Positions 1 to 8,413 of a stretch of DNA of 64,000 bases are shown here, piece after piece. This stretch comes from Planctomycetota bacterium (lineage in GTDB: Bacteria; Planctomycetota; E44-bin39), in assembly GCA_004376375.1 (NCBI GenBank), contig SOJX01000153.1, positions 1 through 64,000 of the forward strand. The letters run 5' to 3'. The position numbers were made by a program, and so were the translations under genes. How positions within the stretch are numbered: the first letter of the stretch is position 1; every line of letters starts with the position of its first letter. The notes under the pieces are model-generated. The model had not been told where the DNA came from. It did not search any database and was given only the letters and a program-made list of their open reading frames with translations.

Positions 1-304
1 TCTTAACTTTTTCCATACACGACTCTATTCCGATCTTTTTAGGTTTTAGTATATATATTTTTTTTTCCTGACACCTGACACCTGACACCTAGCATTGTTC
101 CATTCCGTGACAACCTTTCATATTGTAACAATATTGATTTCTCCATACTAATCCATTTTATCCTGTCATTTCCCCTAACTCCTTGAATCACTTGAAGTTA
201 TCCGCCCTTCCGCCCGGACCGCCCTTTCGGTACGATTATTGAATATATAATCATTGAATATTGACAATCAACTATCCACCCGTCAGCCAAAGAGAGGGCA
301 AAAA
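1..304. other. Leading non-coding region
   Basis: No convincing gene. It is A+T-rich with a heptamer array (67-90). A TATAAT sits at 246-251 but I see no good -35 and no sigma-54 element, so the promoter of the gene at 305 is unresolved. Confidence 0.5.
67..90. repeat. Heptamer tandem array CCTGACA x3.4
   Basis: Three perfect CCTGACA units plus CCT. It belongs to a class of 7-8 bp arrays with different unit sequences found in many intergenic gaps of this window. Confidence 0.8.
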
Positions 305-880
305 ATGAAACGCTCCACAATCCTCTTCATCGCACTGGCAGTATTTGCACTGATCTTCGCCGCGCCCGGCTGCAGCAAAAGCCATTCATCCGGCCGCAGT
401 TCGTCAGGTGGCGGCGGCGGGGGCGGCGGCACCGGCGGAACCGGCACCGGTACCGGTACCGGCGGAAACGGCGGCGGCGGAGTCACAGGCGGCGGTCCCT
501 GCGATGGCACCGCGGATGAGCAGCTGGTATTCGATCTCATCAACCAGAACCGCGCAGACCAGGGTCTCGAGCCGCTCGAGTGGCATTCCGAACTCGCAGC
601 CGTGGCGAGGGCGCATTCCGAATGCCAGCGCGACCACGGCACCATTTACCACGTCTGCTCGTACGGACATGGCTCGCCCCGCACTAGGATAGATGCGGCC
701 GGAATCTACTGCTCCGACTGCTCGGAAAACGTCGCCTGGAACGCGGGCGGAGCCGCGGCCGTCGTATCAAGCTGGATGGGCTCATCCGGGCACCGCGCTG
801 CAATCCTCGGCGGCTGGACCCACGTCGGAATTGGAATCGCGATGCCGAACTATTACACCACCGCAAAATTCATACGTTAG
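305..880 (+). CDS. CAP-domain (SCP/PR-1-like) lipoprotein with Gly-Thr stalk
   Basis: 191 aa exported lipoprotein. The signal peptide ends in A-A-P-G-Cys23. Residues 24 to about 62 are a Ser/Gly then Gly-Thr linker, and a CAP domain fills about 70-191. CAP hallmarks visible are the INQNRADQGL helix, ARAHSECQRDH with a candidate active-site His, SENVAW, and the GHRAAIL and VGIGIAMP end. ATG 305 is chosen over the in-frame ATG 254 because GAGAGGG precedes it and the signal peptide then starts at residue 1. The closest relative here is 41728-42315, sharing HSECQRDH and GxGxAMP. Bacterial CAP proteins have no single known activity, so the substrate is not predicted. It is probably co-transcribed with the propeller gene at 1002 (121 bp gap). 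Confidence 0.88.
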   Translation: MKRSTILFIALAVFALIFAAPGCSKSHSSGRSSSGGGGGGGGTGGTGTGTGTGGNGGGGVTGGGPCDGTADEQLVFDLINQNRADQGLEPLEWHSELAAVARAHSECQRDHGTIYHVCSYGHGSPRTRIDAAGIYCSDCSENVAWNAGGAAAVVSSWMGSSGHRAAILGGWTHVGIGIAMPNYYTTAKFIR

Positions 881-1001
881 CAACGAGCCAGTTTCATATA
901 GGAACGCGATATGCCATGCACCTGCAAAGAATCCGTAATAACTTTCCTGATGCTGGAGACCAGCAGCTGGCAAACCGAAGAACCGGTTATTGGAGAATCA
1001 A

Positions 1002-2129
1002 ATGAAAACAATAATCCGTCTCTCGATCGTAATACTTGCCGTAACGTCTATGGGAATCATCTGCGACGGCTGCAGCAGCGGAGGCGGAGGAAACAACGTC
1101 GTCTACGGTACTAACTCAGGTACGGGAACCGGGACCGGAACCGGTACGGGCACGGGCACGGGAACAGGGACAGGCACGGTCCCGCCCGGCGGCTTCTCCC
1201 AGTTCACCGACCTTGGCGCGCCGGTATCGGGGCATAACGTCGTCACCCATATGATTGTTTTCAACGGTACACTCTTTGTCTCCGTATCCGTCGACCCGCT
1301 TGACAAATTCGGTTCTGCAATCTGCAAGTACAATGACCCGGGCTTCACCACCGTCCTCAACAAACCGAACACCCAGGGCCTTATCCGCGTGCGCGAAATC
1401 GACGGCAAGCTGTTCGCACCCGACAGCGACCCCAACGGAACCACCCCGGGCTTTGTATATGTCTCAGACAGCACGGGCACAAGCTGGAACTCGGTTACGA
1501 TCCCCACCGGCGCACATCTTTTCGACATTGTAAAAGCCGACAGCAAGATTTACCTTTCAGGCCAGGACGGAGCGCCCGGCTCAGGCGCACTGTGGGTATC
1601 AAACGACGGCGGCGCATCATTCAGCCTTATCGGCAACAAGGGAGGCTCGACGCGGCACAAGTTCATGATTTTGTCTTCCGGACAGATACTGATGGCAACC
1701 AACCAGCAGCAAATCATGTCAATCGACCCCGCCACGGGAAACGGCTCACCGACCGCAAGTTACATTTGCTGGCGCTTCAGGGAAATCAACGGCGTGCTCT
1801 ACATGGGCGGCGGGTCCGACCACCCCCACCCGGTACGCGCGGAAGGGGCAAATCCCGGTACCACGCCCGGCGGTCTCGACAATCTTTTCGTATGGGATTT
1901 CTGCGAGCTTGGTGGGCGGATTTATGCCCTGGCCGAGCCCGGCCTGTACGAGTCAACTGACAACGGGCAGAACTTCACTCTGATAATAGACGCGCCAGGC
2001 GGATCTGCCTTCGACCACATTGCAATGGGCGGCGGTTTTTCAGCCAATGCCATGGGCTCGCTCGTCGTCTACAACGGCTCAATATACGCCGGCGCCGTCC
2101 AGAACGGCCACGTTTATAAGGTCGAGTAA
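1002..2129 (+). CDS. Beta-propeller lipoprotein with Gly-Thr stalk (copy 1)
   Basis: 375 aa. The signal peptide leads to C-D-G-Cys24, an atypical lipobox with Asp at -2. A (GT)n stalk follows at about 42-65, then a repeated beta-rich domain with recurring blade motifs such as VSDSTGTSWNS, VSNDGGASFS and ESTDNGQNF, typical of sialidase/BNR-type propellers (Asp-box-like S-x-D-x-G-x-x-W/F). ATG 1002 is preceded by TGGAGAA at good spacing, so it is preferred over ATG 990. The next gene (2589) is a tandem paralogue, nearly identical over long stretches, but it has its own promoter. An intrinsic terminator follows. Enzymatic sialidase residues are not evident, so a binding role is as likely as catalysis. 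Confidence 0.85.
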   Translation: MKTIIRLSIVILAVTSMGIICDGCSSGGGGNNVVYGTNSGTGTGTGTGTGTGTGTGTGTVPPGGFSQFTDLGAPVSGHNVVTHMIVFNGTLFVSVSVDPLDKFGSAICKYNDPGFTTVLNKPNTQGLIRVREIDGKLFAPDSDPNGTTPGFVYVSDSTGTSWNSVTIPTGAHLFDIVKADSKIYLSGQDGAPGSGALWVSNDGGASFSLIGNKGGSTRHKFMILSSGQILMATNQQQIMSIDPATGNGSPTASYICWRFREINGVLYMGGGSDHPHPVRAEGANPGTTPGGLDNLFVWDFCELGGRIYALAEPGLYESTDNGQNFTLIIDAPGGSAFDHIAMGGGFSANAMGSLVVYNGSIYAGAVQNGHVYKVE

Positions 2130-2160
2130 CCAGCGACAAGAACATATAATAATGATAGAA

Positions 2161-2195
2161 AAACCGGGCTGTTGAAAAGCAGCCCGGTTTAATAT
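2161..2195 (+). terminator. Intrinsic terminator after propeller copy 1
   Basis: Perfect 10-bp stem AAACCGGGCT / AGCCCGGTTT around a 10-nt loop, followed by a weak T/A tract. The same stem core recurs after propeller copy 2. Confidence 0.8.
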
Positions 2196-2482
2196 TAAAC
2201 CTGGATTTCCCAGATGGGAAGTCTATCTGGGAAATCTCGGATGAAATCAAAATTATGAATTATGAAAAAATATTCACGATCCACGACTCGCTTGTGCAAG
2301 TCGTGAAAATTGCTTTAATATCCCCAGAGCGTAAGAAAGTGTGCCGAGAGCGCAACTTTGCTCTTTGTGCTATTGGCGCAGGCGTACAATCCCCTAATAT
2401 AAATTAGTGCCGAAATTTTCCTTTAACGCAACTCCTTCCATCACACGAAGTTACCCAAATAACATATCCGCGGCCAAGATTT
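2196..2482. other. Intergenic region between propeller paralogues
   Basis: No gene seen. It contains an inverted repeat, CACGACT / AGTCGTG (2282-2305), whose loop is itself palindromic (CTTG-TG-CAAG). It lies about 180-200 bp upstream of the sigma-54 element, so an activator-binding site is possible but unproven. Confidence 0.4.
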
Positions 2483-2497
2483 AGGCACATATATTGC
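2483..2497 (+). promoter_or_regulatory. Putative sigma-54 promoter (-24/-12)
   Basis: AGGCAC, 5 bp (ATATA), TTGC matches the TGGCAC-N5-TTGC consensus at all but the first base. The expected start near 2508 gives a leader of about 80 nt to the lipoprotein gene at 2589. Confidence 0.75.
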
Positions 2498-2588
2498 GTT
2501 AAGTTAAATACACGTAAATTCGTACAGTTCTTTGCGCCGCAAAGATTAATGGAAAAAGGATACGACTTAATACGAAATCGGAGGAAAG

Positions 2589-3731
2589 ATGAAAACAATA
2601 GCCCGCATCTCAATGATACTACTTGTAATAGCGTTTATCGGCATTATCTGCGACGGATGCAGCAGCGGCGGCGGCGGCAACAAGGTCATCTACGGCACAA
2701 ACTCAGGTACAGGTACAGGGACAGGGACCGGTACGGGCACGGGAACAGGGACAGGCACGGTCCCGCCCGGCGGCTTCTCCCAGTTCACCGACCTTGGCGC
2801 TCCCGTCGCCGGCCACAACGTCGTCACCCACATGATCGTCTTCAACGGTACGCTTTTTGTCTCCGTATCCGTCTTCCCGCTTGGCGAATTCGGTTCCGCA
2901 ATCTGCAAGTACGATGACCCGGGCTTCACCACCGTCCTCAACAAACCGAGCACGCAGGGGCTTGTCAGAGTACGCGAAATCGACGGCAAGCTGTTCGCCC
3001 CGGACAGCGACCCCAACGGAATCGTGCCGGGCTTTGTATATGTCTCCGACAGCACGGGCACAAGCTGGAACTCGGTAACGATCCCGACCGGAGCACACCT
3101 GTTCGACATCCTGAAATCCGGCAGCAAAATTTTTCTCTCCGGCCAGGACGGTGCGCCCGGAACCGGCGCCCTGTGGGAATCGACCGACGGAGGAGGCTCC
3201 TTTTCCGTCATCGGAAGCAGGGGCCCGGGCCGTCACAAGTACATGATACTTTATAACAATACCATATTGCTGGTATGCAATCAGGTTATAGTCGGCATTG
3301 ATCCTTCAACAGGCGGAACCGGCGGTTCTGTCCCGTCCGGCATGAGCAGCTTCGTGTGCTGGCGTTTCAGGGAGATCAACGGCGTTCTGTACGCCGGCGG
3401 CGGAGAAGGCAGCCCGCACGCGCTGCGCTCCGACGGCGGCGCGGCCGCAACAATACCAGGCGGCTTAGACAACCTCTATGTATGGGACTTCTGCGAGCTT
3501 GGCGGGCGCATATACGCCATAACCGACGACGGCCTGTACGAGTCCACGGATAACGGCGTGAATTTTACCCAGATAATCGCCGCGCCCGATGCGGGAGGCA
3601 AGTCTGTATTCGCAGCTATAGATCTCGGCGGAGGCGCTCTTAATCCCGACGCAATGGGCTCGCTTGTAGTCTACAACGGCTCAATCTACGCAGGTGCAGT
3701 ACAGAACGGCCACGTTTATAAGGTCGAATAA
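2589..3731 (+). CDS. Beta-propeller lipoprotein with Gly-Thr stalk (copy 2)
   Basis: 380 aa paralogue of the preceding propeller gene. It has the same C-D-G-Cys24 lipidation site, the same (GT)n stalk and the same blade repeats, with a few local insertions and deletions toward the C-terminus (for example around VPSGMSS and GGKSVFAAI). Start ATG 2589 has GGAGGAAAG directly upstream. The gene has its own predicted sigma-54 promoter at 2483-2497 and a strong terminator afterwards, so it appears to be an independent unit despite the tandem origin. Long shared coding stretches against diverged promoters suggest duplication of the coding unit followed by separate regulation, or gene conversion. Confidence 0.86.
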   Translation: MKTIARISMILLVIAFIGIICDGCSSGGGGNKVIYGTNSGTGTGTGTGTGTGTGTGTVPPGGFSQFTDLGAPVAGHNVVTHMIVFNGTLFVSVSVFPLGEFGSAICKYDDPGFTTVLNKPSTQGLVRVREIDGKLFAPDSDPNGIVPGFVYVSDSTGTSWNSVTIPTGAHLFDILKSGSKIFLSGQDGAPGTGALWESTDGGGSFSVIGSRGPGRHKYMILYNNTILLVCNQVIVGIDPSTGGTGGSVPSGMSSFVCWRFREINGVLYAGGGEGSPHALRSDGGAAATIPGGLDNLYVWDFCELGGRIYAITDDGLYESTDNGVNFTQIIAAPDAGGKSVFAAIDLGGGALNPDAMGSLVVYNGSIYAGAVQNGHVYKVE

Positions 3732-3763
3732 CTAGCGACAAGAACATATAATAATGATATAAA

Positions 3764-3797
3764 AACCGGGCTGCCAATGAGCAGCCCGGTTGTTTTT
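3764..3797 (+). terminator. Intrinsic terminator after propeller copy 2
   Basis: 11-bp stem AACCGGGCTGC / GCAGCCCGGTT with a 6-nt loop, followed by GTTTTTATT. It separates this gene from the convergent gene ending at 3836. Confidence 0.9.
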
Positions 3798-3835
3798 ATT
3801 ACAAATAACGTCTGATTGTCTCGTTTCTAATGTCC

Positions 3836-5413
3836 TTATCGGCCTCCGCCGCCGGGATTTCCTCCGCCACCGCCGCCACCGGGTCCGCCGCCGCCACGTC
3901 CGCCACCGCGTCCGCCGCCACGTCCGCCGCCGCGTCCGCCGCCGCGTCCGCCGCCGCGTCCACCGCCTCTTCCCGGCATTCTTTTCATCGCTTCTATCAT
4001 TTCCTCTTCCGTGACCTTTCCGTCGCCGTTGGCGTCCATCCTGTCAAAAAAGCCGGCCATTCGTTCGGGTATCTCGTCCTTTGTAACAACTCCGTCCCCA
4101 TTGCTGTCCAGGCGTTCCATGAAGCGCTTGGCTCTTTCTTTTGCCCGTTGCGTGGCTTCATCCTCTTCGCCGGCGCCTCCGCCCTGGCCGCTGTCGTCGT
4201 CACCGCCGCCGGCCGTGTCTTCTCCGTCCGGTTTCTCCGGCTCGGTTTCTTCCTGTTTCTCTTCAGGCTTTTCCTCCTCGCCGGTAAAGACCAGCCTGAG
4301 GAACCTGGCGTCGTCAAATCCGCCGGTCGCCTTGCTGTCGCCCAGCCGGACGATAACAATTTTCTTCGAGGGAATCATATACATCCTGTTTTTGCCCGTT
4401 CCCATCGCGGCGAACATATCGGAAAAATCGTCGGGGTAAATAAAACCGGCCTTGTCCCCGGCATTGGAAACCGACTGCTTGCGCGGACCCTCTCCGCCCG
4501 GAACGTTGAGCCAGAACGTCATGCCGAAACCCCTGTTCACCTTCGAGGGTTTCAGGCACGCATTTAAAAGCTCTTTCTTTATTATCTGCTTGTATTTCCA
4601 TTTCCCGCCATCCACGACAAACTGCCCGTATTTCACCCATTCGCGCGCGGTGAGATGGGCGCCGTCCGGGATGCCGGGATTGCCCGAGGAATCTTTCTTC
4701 CAGCTTCCGACCTTGATGCCGATCGGCTTGAAGATACGCCTCGTGAGATAGTCTACCGGGCTTTCCTTCCTGATTTTCAGACCCCGCTTCATCAGTTCGC
4801 CGAGCGCGTAATAGCAGCTCGGCCCGTAAAGAAACTCTTCGCCCGGTTTCTCGATCGCGTCCAGCCCGATCGCGTATTTGTACCTGTCTTTAGCCGTACT
4901 TAAGGCCTTAACCACCGTTTTACCCTGGTCAAGGCCTGCGGACAGTTGCAGCAGGTGGCGTATCGTTATTTTGTTCTTCGTTGAATCTTTCTGCCACTCG
5001 GTGATGGAGTATGCGGCCGGCTCGTCATATGAAGTTAGCAGCTTGTCCTCAATCATGGCGGCCAGGACGGGGCCCCAGAAGCTTTCCGTCGCGCTCTGGA
5101 TGTCGACTGCCCTGTTCTTCGAGCCGCCGTTATCGTAACGCTCGAAAACTATTTTTCCCCTGACCATAACCAGGACTGCGCAGCCCCTGTATTTCTTGGA
5201 ATAGTCGGCGGCTTTCGCGTACATGTCGTCAGGGGTTGCGGGCTCGTCTGCGGGCTCGGTTTTTTCACCTTCGCCCTTGCCGGCCTCCTCGCCCGTATCT
5301 TCATCTTCATCCGCGTAAAGGCACATGTCTTTTTCACACAGACCGGTGAACGTCAATGCAGTCAGAATCAGAGCCAGTGCAAGGAAGGGAAAACGGATTG
5401 CACGGGACCTCAT
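3836..5413 (-). CDS. Exported beta-lactamase-family protein with two EF-hands and a Gly-Arg tail
   Basis: 525 aa. A signal peptide and an acidic spacer precede a serine-hydrolase (beta-lactamase/PBP-fold) domain at about 60-375, recognisable from the S-A-T-E-S-F-W helix, the ITIRHLLQLSAGL segment and the C-terminal VIVRLGD strand. Two EF-hand loops follow: DSNGDGVVTKDE and DANGDGKVTEEE, each with D-x-[ND]-x-[DN]-G. The last 47 residues are (GGGR)n and Gly. The nucleophile motif reads S107-A-T-E110 where active members have S-x-x-K, so the catalytic Lys is replaced by Glu, and the usual Tyr motif reads Y196-G-P-S. It may be a pseudoenzyme or use altered chemistry. Start ATG has GGGGAG upstream. 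It lies alone, convergent with the propeller gene. Confidence 0.82.
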   Translation of the reverse strand: MRSRAIRFPFLALALILTALTFTGLCEKDMCLYADEDEDTGEEAGKGEGEKTEPADEPATPDDMYAKAADYSKKYRGCAVLVMVRGKIVFERYDNGGSKNRAVDIQSATESFWGPVLAAMIEDKLLTSYDEPAAYSITEWQKDSTKNKITIRHLLQLSAGLDQGKTVVKALSTAKDRYKYAIGLDAIEKPGEEFLYGPSCYYALGELMKRGLKIRKESPVDYLTRRIFKPIGIKVGSWKKDSSGNPGIPDGAHLTAREWVKYGQFVVDGGKWKYKQIIKKELLNACLKPSKVNRGFGMTFWLNVPGGEGPRKQSVSNAGDKAGFIYPDDFSDMFAAMGTGKNRMYMIPSKKIVIVRLGDSKATGGFDDARFLRLVFTGEEEKPEEKQEETEPEKPDGEDTAGGGDDDSGQGGGAGEEDEATQRAKERAKRFMERLDSNGDGVVTKDEIPERMAGFFDRMDANGDGKVTEEEMIEAMKRMPGRGGGRGGGRGGGRGGGRGGGRGGGRGGGGPGGGGGGGNPGGGGR

Positions 5414-5628
5414 TAAATACTCCCCGGCAGAATAATCTGCCTTAATCCCGCCGTCTCCAGTGGTGGGTCAGAGTTAAGGATATACCGGGCAAGACGTAAG
5501 GTCAAGCGATTTCCCCCCCCCGAACGAGTAAATACAAAACTGTTACAAAGCAAAATAAGCGCATTGTTTACCGGGTTTTAAGCCATTTCCACACCCGGCG
5601 TTCGGTCGTTATGAACTCCATCCCGCGC

Positions 5629-5657
5629 TTGCACTCTCCGCGGTTCAAGGTTACAAT
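5629..5657 (+). promoter_or_regulatory. Sigma-70-type promoter, leaderless arrangement
   Basis: TTGCAC, 17-bp spacer, TACAAT, ending 6 nt before the GTG start at 5664. The transcript is expected to begin at or next to the start codon. The same TTGCA-17-TACAAT layout is found at 59449-59477. Confidence 0.75.
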
Positions 5658-5663
5658 GAAACG

Positions 5664-6359
5664 GTGAAAAACCTGCCCTTAAAACTCGGCATCGGCGTCG
5701 TCCTGCTCTTCGCAGCGGTTATCGCAACCTGCCTGCTGTGGACGCCGGTGAAGGTGCGGTATTATACAAACATGCTCGGTTCGTCTGATAAAAACACACG
5801 ATTGTCAGGTGTAAGTGAATTGCTTGCAATAGGCATGAAGGGTAATAAGGCACTTTCCAACCATTATAAATGTAGCGAAGAGGAAATTGAGTTCCTTGCC
5901 AAGCATTGGCCTAAACCTAATTATGCCATACCAGAGGACGAGTATAAAAGGTTTCCATTGTATTATGCGTCTGAATATGGATTTTACGTAGCAGTAATTC
6001 TGCTGGTCGAGAGAGGTGCGAAGGTAAATGCAAGATGCTCTAATGGTTTTACTCCCTTACATAGAGCAGCAGTAGGCGGTCACAAAAGGATAGCTTCTTA
6101 TCTGATCGAGAAGGATGCGATTGTAAACGCGAAAGACGGTTTAGATAGAATACCTTTGCATTATGCGGCTCATCATGGCCATAAAGAAGTGATAACCTTG
6201 CTGCTCGAAAAAAAGTCAATTGTAAACCCGAAAGATTATCACACGAATTATACACCGTTGGATTTTGCGATAGATAACGACAAGAAAGAAACCGTTGCCC
6301 TCCTCCGCGCGCACGGCGCGAAGACGGCGGAGGAGTTGAAAAAAGAATCCAGGGAATAA
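5664..6359 (+). CDS. Membrane-anchored ankyrin-repeat protein (type A anchor)
   Basis: 231 aa from a GTG start. The N-terminal module (about 1-70) is K-L-G-I followed by one transmembrane helix ending C-L-L-W-T-P-V and R-Y-Y, then a short helical repeat. It is shared with the proteins at 7394, 28705 and 59554. About four ankyrin repeats follow (PLHRAAVGGHKRIASYLIEK, PLHYAAHHGHKEVITLLLEK). The C-terminal signature ALLRAHGAKTAEELKKE is common to the ankyrin proteins of the window. No Shine-Dalgarno is visible, and the -10 element lies 6 nt upstream, so leaderless translation is likely. Orientation puts the ankyrins in the cytoplasm if the N-terminus is out, which is not determinable here. Function unknown; ankyrins usually bind other proteins. 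Confidence 0.85.
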   Translation: MKNLPLKLGIGVVLLFAAVIATCLLWTPVKVRYYTNMLGSSDKNTRLSGVSELLAIGMKGNKALSNHYKCSEEEIEFLAKHWPKPNYAIPEDEYKRFPLYYASEYGFYVAVILLVERGAKVNARCSNGFTPLHRAAVGGHKRIASYLIEKDAIVNAKDGLDRIPLHYAAHHGHKEVITLLLEKKSIVNPKDYHTNYTPLDFAIDNDKKETVALLRAHGAKTAEELKKESRE

Positions 6360-6600
6360 TTTGATTTTGCCCGGGACGGGCAGGACAGAGTAGCCTGGGG
6401 TGGAGCGAAGAGCCTGAAAGGCTCGCAGCGGAACCCCAGGAAAGGATGTTATTATAATATCACCGGCCCTGAAAGGGCCGGACAATTCGCGTAATTTGTT
6501 TTGCCCTTTCAGGGCAAGGGATTTCTTGGGGTACGTTACCTGGGGTTCCGCCCGCCTTCGCCAAGCTTCGGCGGGCTCCACCCCAGGCTACTTTGTATCA
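6355..6600. repeat. Dispersed ~240-bp palindromic repeat, copy 1
   Basis: Nearly the same sequence recurs at 60535-60782, also directly after an ankyrin gene. The ends form an 18-bp perfect inverted repeat, AGTAGCCTGGGGTGGAGC at 6389-6406 and its complement at 6575-6592. Internal hairpins occur at GGCCCTGAAAGGGCC and GCCCTTTCAGGGC. No ORF is supported. It resembles a REP/MITE-like non-autonomous element, but no target-site duplication was resolved. Confidence 0.8.
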
Positions 6601-6676
6601 CCGCTTCGCGGCGAAAAAACCGGGGAAGAGCGCCAAGAGTCGGGCGTCAATAAGAAATAATCGTTTATTCTTTATT

Positions 6677-6703
6677 GACTCAGGACTCACGACTCACGAC
6701 TCT
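6677..6703. repeat. Heptamer tandem array GACTCAC
   Basis: Units GACTCAG, GACTCAC, GACTCAC and GACTC, directly upstream of the gene at 6724. Confidence 0.8.
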
Positions 6704-6723
6704 ACTGCACGCGGAGAAGAAAA

Positions 6724-7392
6724 ATGGGAACAGGCGTTATCGTAACCATCATTGCCGCCGTCATCATCCTTATAATCATCGGCGCGATTTCCGCCCATAT
6801 CTGGGAGAAAAAGCGGCGCGAGGGTATGGCCGCGTGGGCCGCCGCGAAAGGGTTTAAATTCAACCCCGAGCGCGACCACGGCATCGACCGGCGATACCAT
6901 GTCTTCGACTGCTTCAATAATGGGCGAAACCGCTACGGGTACAACATCATGGAAGGCATTTTCCACGACATGGAAATCTGCGCCTTCGACTACCGCTATA
7001 CCACCGGCAGCGGCAAGCATCGGACAACGCACAACCTTTCGATCGTCATCGTAAACGCGGCCACGCATCTGAAGAAACTCCTCATCCGCCCGGAAGGCCT
7101 GTGGGACAAGCTCGCCGGCGCAGTCGGTTTCAACGACATCGACTTTGCGGACTCGCCCGAGTTCAGCAAAAAGTTTTACGTGAAAAGCCCGGATGAAGCG
7201 TGGGCGCGCGAGGTCCTGACGCCCGCGCTGCGACAGCATCTTCTGAACCATCCAAAATTCGTCCTGGAATTCGGCCAGAACAACCTGATGATATGCAAGA
7301 AACGCCGTTTCGACATCGCGGGCTACGAGGCCGCGTTCCTTTTCCTTGAAGGAGTCCTCGACCGCCTGCCCGAAAAACTGTGGACGGGATAA
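6724..7392 (+). CDS. Single-pass membrane protein of unknown function
   Basis: 222 aa. One N-terminal transmembrane helix (about 4-24, V-I-V-T-I-I-A-A-V-I-I-L-I-I-I-G) and the basic stop-transfer W-E-K-K-R-R are followed by a soluble alpha/beta domain with GFKFNPERD, CAFDYRYTTGSGK, FADSPEFSKKFYVKSPDE and LEFGQNNLMICKKRR. This combination resembles a conserved family of single-pass hypothetical proteins, but I cannot name it with certainty. ATG 6724 has GGAGAAG upstream. Its stop codon is 1 bp before the start of the next gene, so the two are probably translationally coupled. Confidence 0.8.
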   Translation: MGTGVIVTIIAAVIILIIIGAISAHIWEKKRREGMAAWAAAKGFKFNPERDHGIDRRYHVFDCFNNGRNRYGYNIMEGIFHDMEICAFDYRYTTGSGKHRTTHNLSIVIVNAATHLKKLLIRPEGLWDKLAGAVGFNDIDFADSPEFSKKFYVKSPDEAWAREVLTPALRQHLLNHPKFVLEFGQNNLMICKKRRFDIAGYEAAFLFLEGVLDRLPEKLWTG

Positions 7393-7393
7393 A

Positions 7394-8413
7394 ATGAAAT
7401 TCTCTCTGCCGTTCAAACTCGGTATCGCTGTAATCGCCGTCTTCGGTCTGCTCATACTCGGCATGATGCTCTGGAAGCCGATGAGAGTCAGATACTATTC
7501 ATACCGCCTGCATTCCGGCAATATTAAAACCCGTCAGTACGCCGCGAAAGAATTATTACGCCTTGGAACCGGAGAACTAACCAACGAAGGAACAAACAGG
7601 CCTGTCCTCATCTACTACACCGACCGCTACAATTCAAAAGGCGTGAAAAAGCGCATAGCGGTTGTCGAGGAATTATGCGATTGCGGCGACAGAGGCAAGG
7701 AACTCATGCGCGACATATTCAGAACCTGCCGCATAAAAGCGCAGGTGCGTGTGCCGGCGGGAAATTTCGTCATGGGCAGCAGCAAGGGGGAATCCAATGA
7801 AAGACCGGCGCATAAAGTCACTCTGAGCGCTTTCCACATGGATAAATACGAGGTGACGAACGAGAAATTCCATACCTTTGTAAAAGCCACGGGACATAAT
7901 ACGCCTCCTCACTGGAAGTCGGGCGAAATCCCAAAAGGACTGGAGCTTCATCCGGTTGTGACGGTTACCTGGGATGACGCGAAGGCATACGCAGACTGGC
8001 TCGGCATGCGCCTTCCTATGGAAGCGGAGTGGGAATACGCCTGCCGTGCAGGCTCGACAACAATGTTCTGTTTCGGTGATAACATTAGCAAACTCGGCAA
8101 ATATGCATGGTGCAACAAGAACTCAGGCCATATACCGCAGCCCGTCGGCCGGAAACAGCCGAATAAATGGGGTCTTTATGATATGCACGGTAACGTCTGG
8201 GAGTGGTGTAACGACTGGTACAGCGGAAGCTATTATCGGACAAGCCCTGAAAATGATCCGCAGGGTCCTCCACGCGGCTCGTATCATGTCCACCGCGGAA
8301 ATAAATTTGCCGGTTTCAAACTCCTGGACTACCGCTCTGCCTACCGTGGCTGGGATCCTGCCAGTTACAGAGGCAGAGGTCTCGGCTTTCGCTGCGTACG
8401 AGATATCAAGTAA
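7394..8413 (+). CDS. FGE/SUMF1-family protein with type A membrane anchor
   Basis: 339 aa. Residues 1-70 are the type A anchor (K-F-S-L-P-F-K-L-G-I, one transmembrane helix, L-W-K-P, R-Y-Y) otherwise found on the ankyrin proteins of this window. From about 117 a formylglycine-generating-enzyme-family fold follows: VPAGNFVMGSS, HKVTLSAFHMDKYEVTN, HPVVTVTWDDAKAYADWLGM, RLPMEAEWEYACRAG, GLYDMHGNVWEWCNDWY and LGFRCVRD. The paired active-site cysteines of true FGE, normally in the R-G-G-S-W-x-C-x4-C segment, are absent (here HRGNKFAGFKLLDYRSAYRG), so sulfatase activation is unlikely. Other family members act as EgtB-like oxidases or structural proteins. Coupled to the preceding membrane protein. 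Confidence 0.85.
   Translation: MKFSLPFKLGIAVIAVFGLLILGMMLWKPMRVRYYSYRLHSGNIKTRQYAAKELLRLGTGELTNEGTNRPVLIYYTDRYNSKGVKKRIAVVEELCDCGDRGKELMRDIFRTCRIKAQVRVPAGNFVMGSSKGESNERPAHKVTLSAFHMDKYEVTNEKFHTFVKATGHNTPPHWKSGEIPKGLELHPVVTVTWDDAKAYADWLGMRLPMEAEWEYACRAGSTTMFCFGDNISKLGKYAWCNKNSGHIPQPVGRKQPNKWGLYDMHGNVWEWCNDWYSGSYYRTSPENDPQGPPRGSYHVHRGNKFAGFKLLDYRSAYRGWDPASYRGRGLGFRCVRDIK

Noticed and set aside
1103..1546. Long minus-strand ORFs full of Pro-Val repeats opposite many lipoprotein genes
   Set aside because: They are the complement of the Gly-Thr stalk codons; no ribosome-binding sites or domains, and the plus-strand proteins are clearly real.
2161..2305. Small RNA gene in the gap after propeller copy 1
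   Set aside because: Hairpins are present but there is no promoter or conserved form that would support an RNA gene.
3830..4567. Plus-strand Ser/Ala-rich ORF over the (GGGR)n region
   Set aside because: Shadow of the minus-strand EF-hand protein; no start signal and biased composition only.
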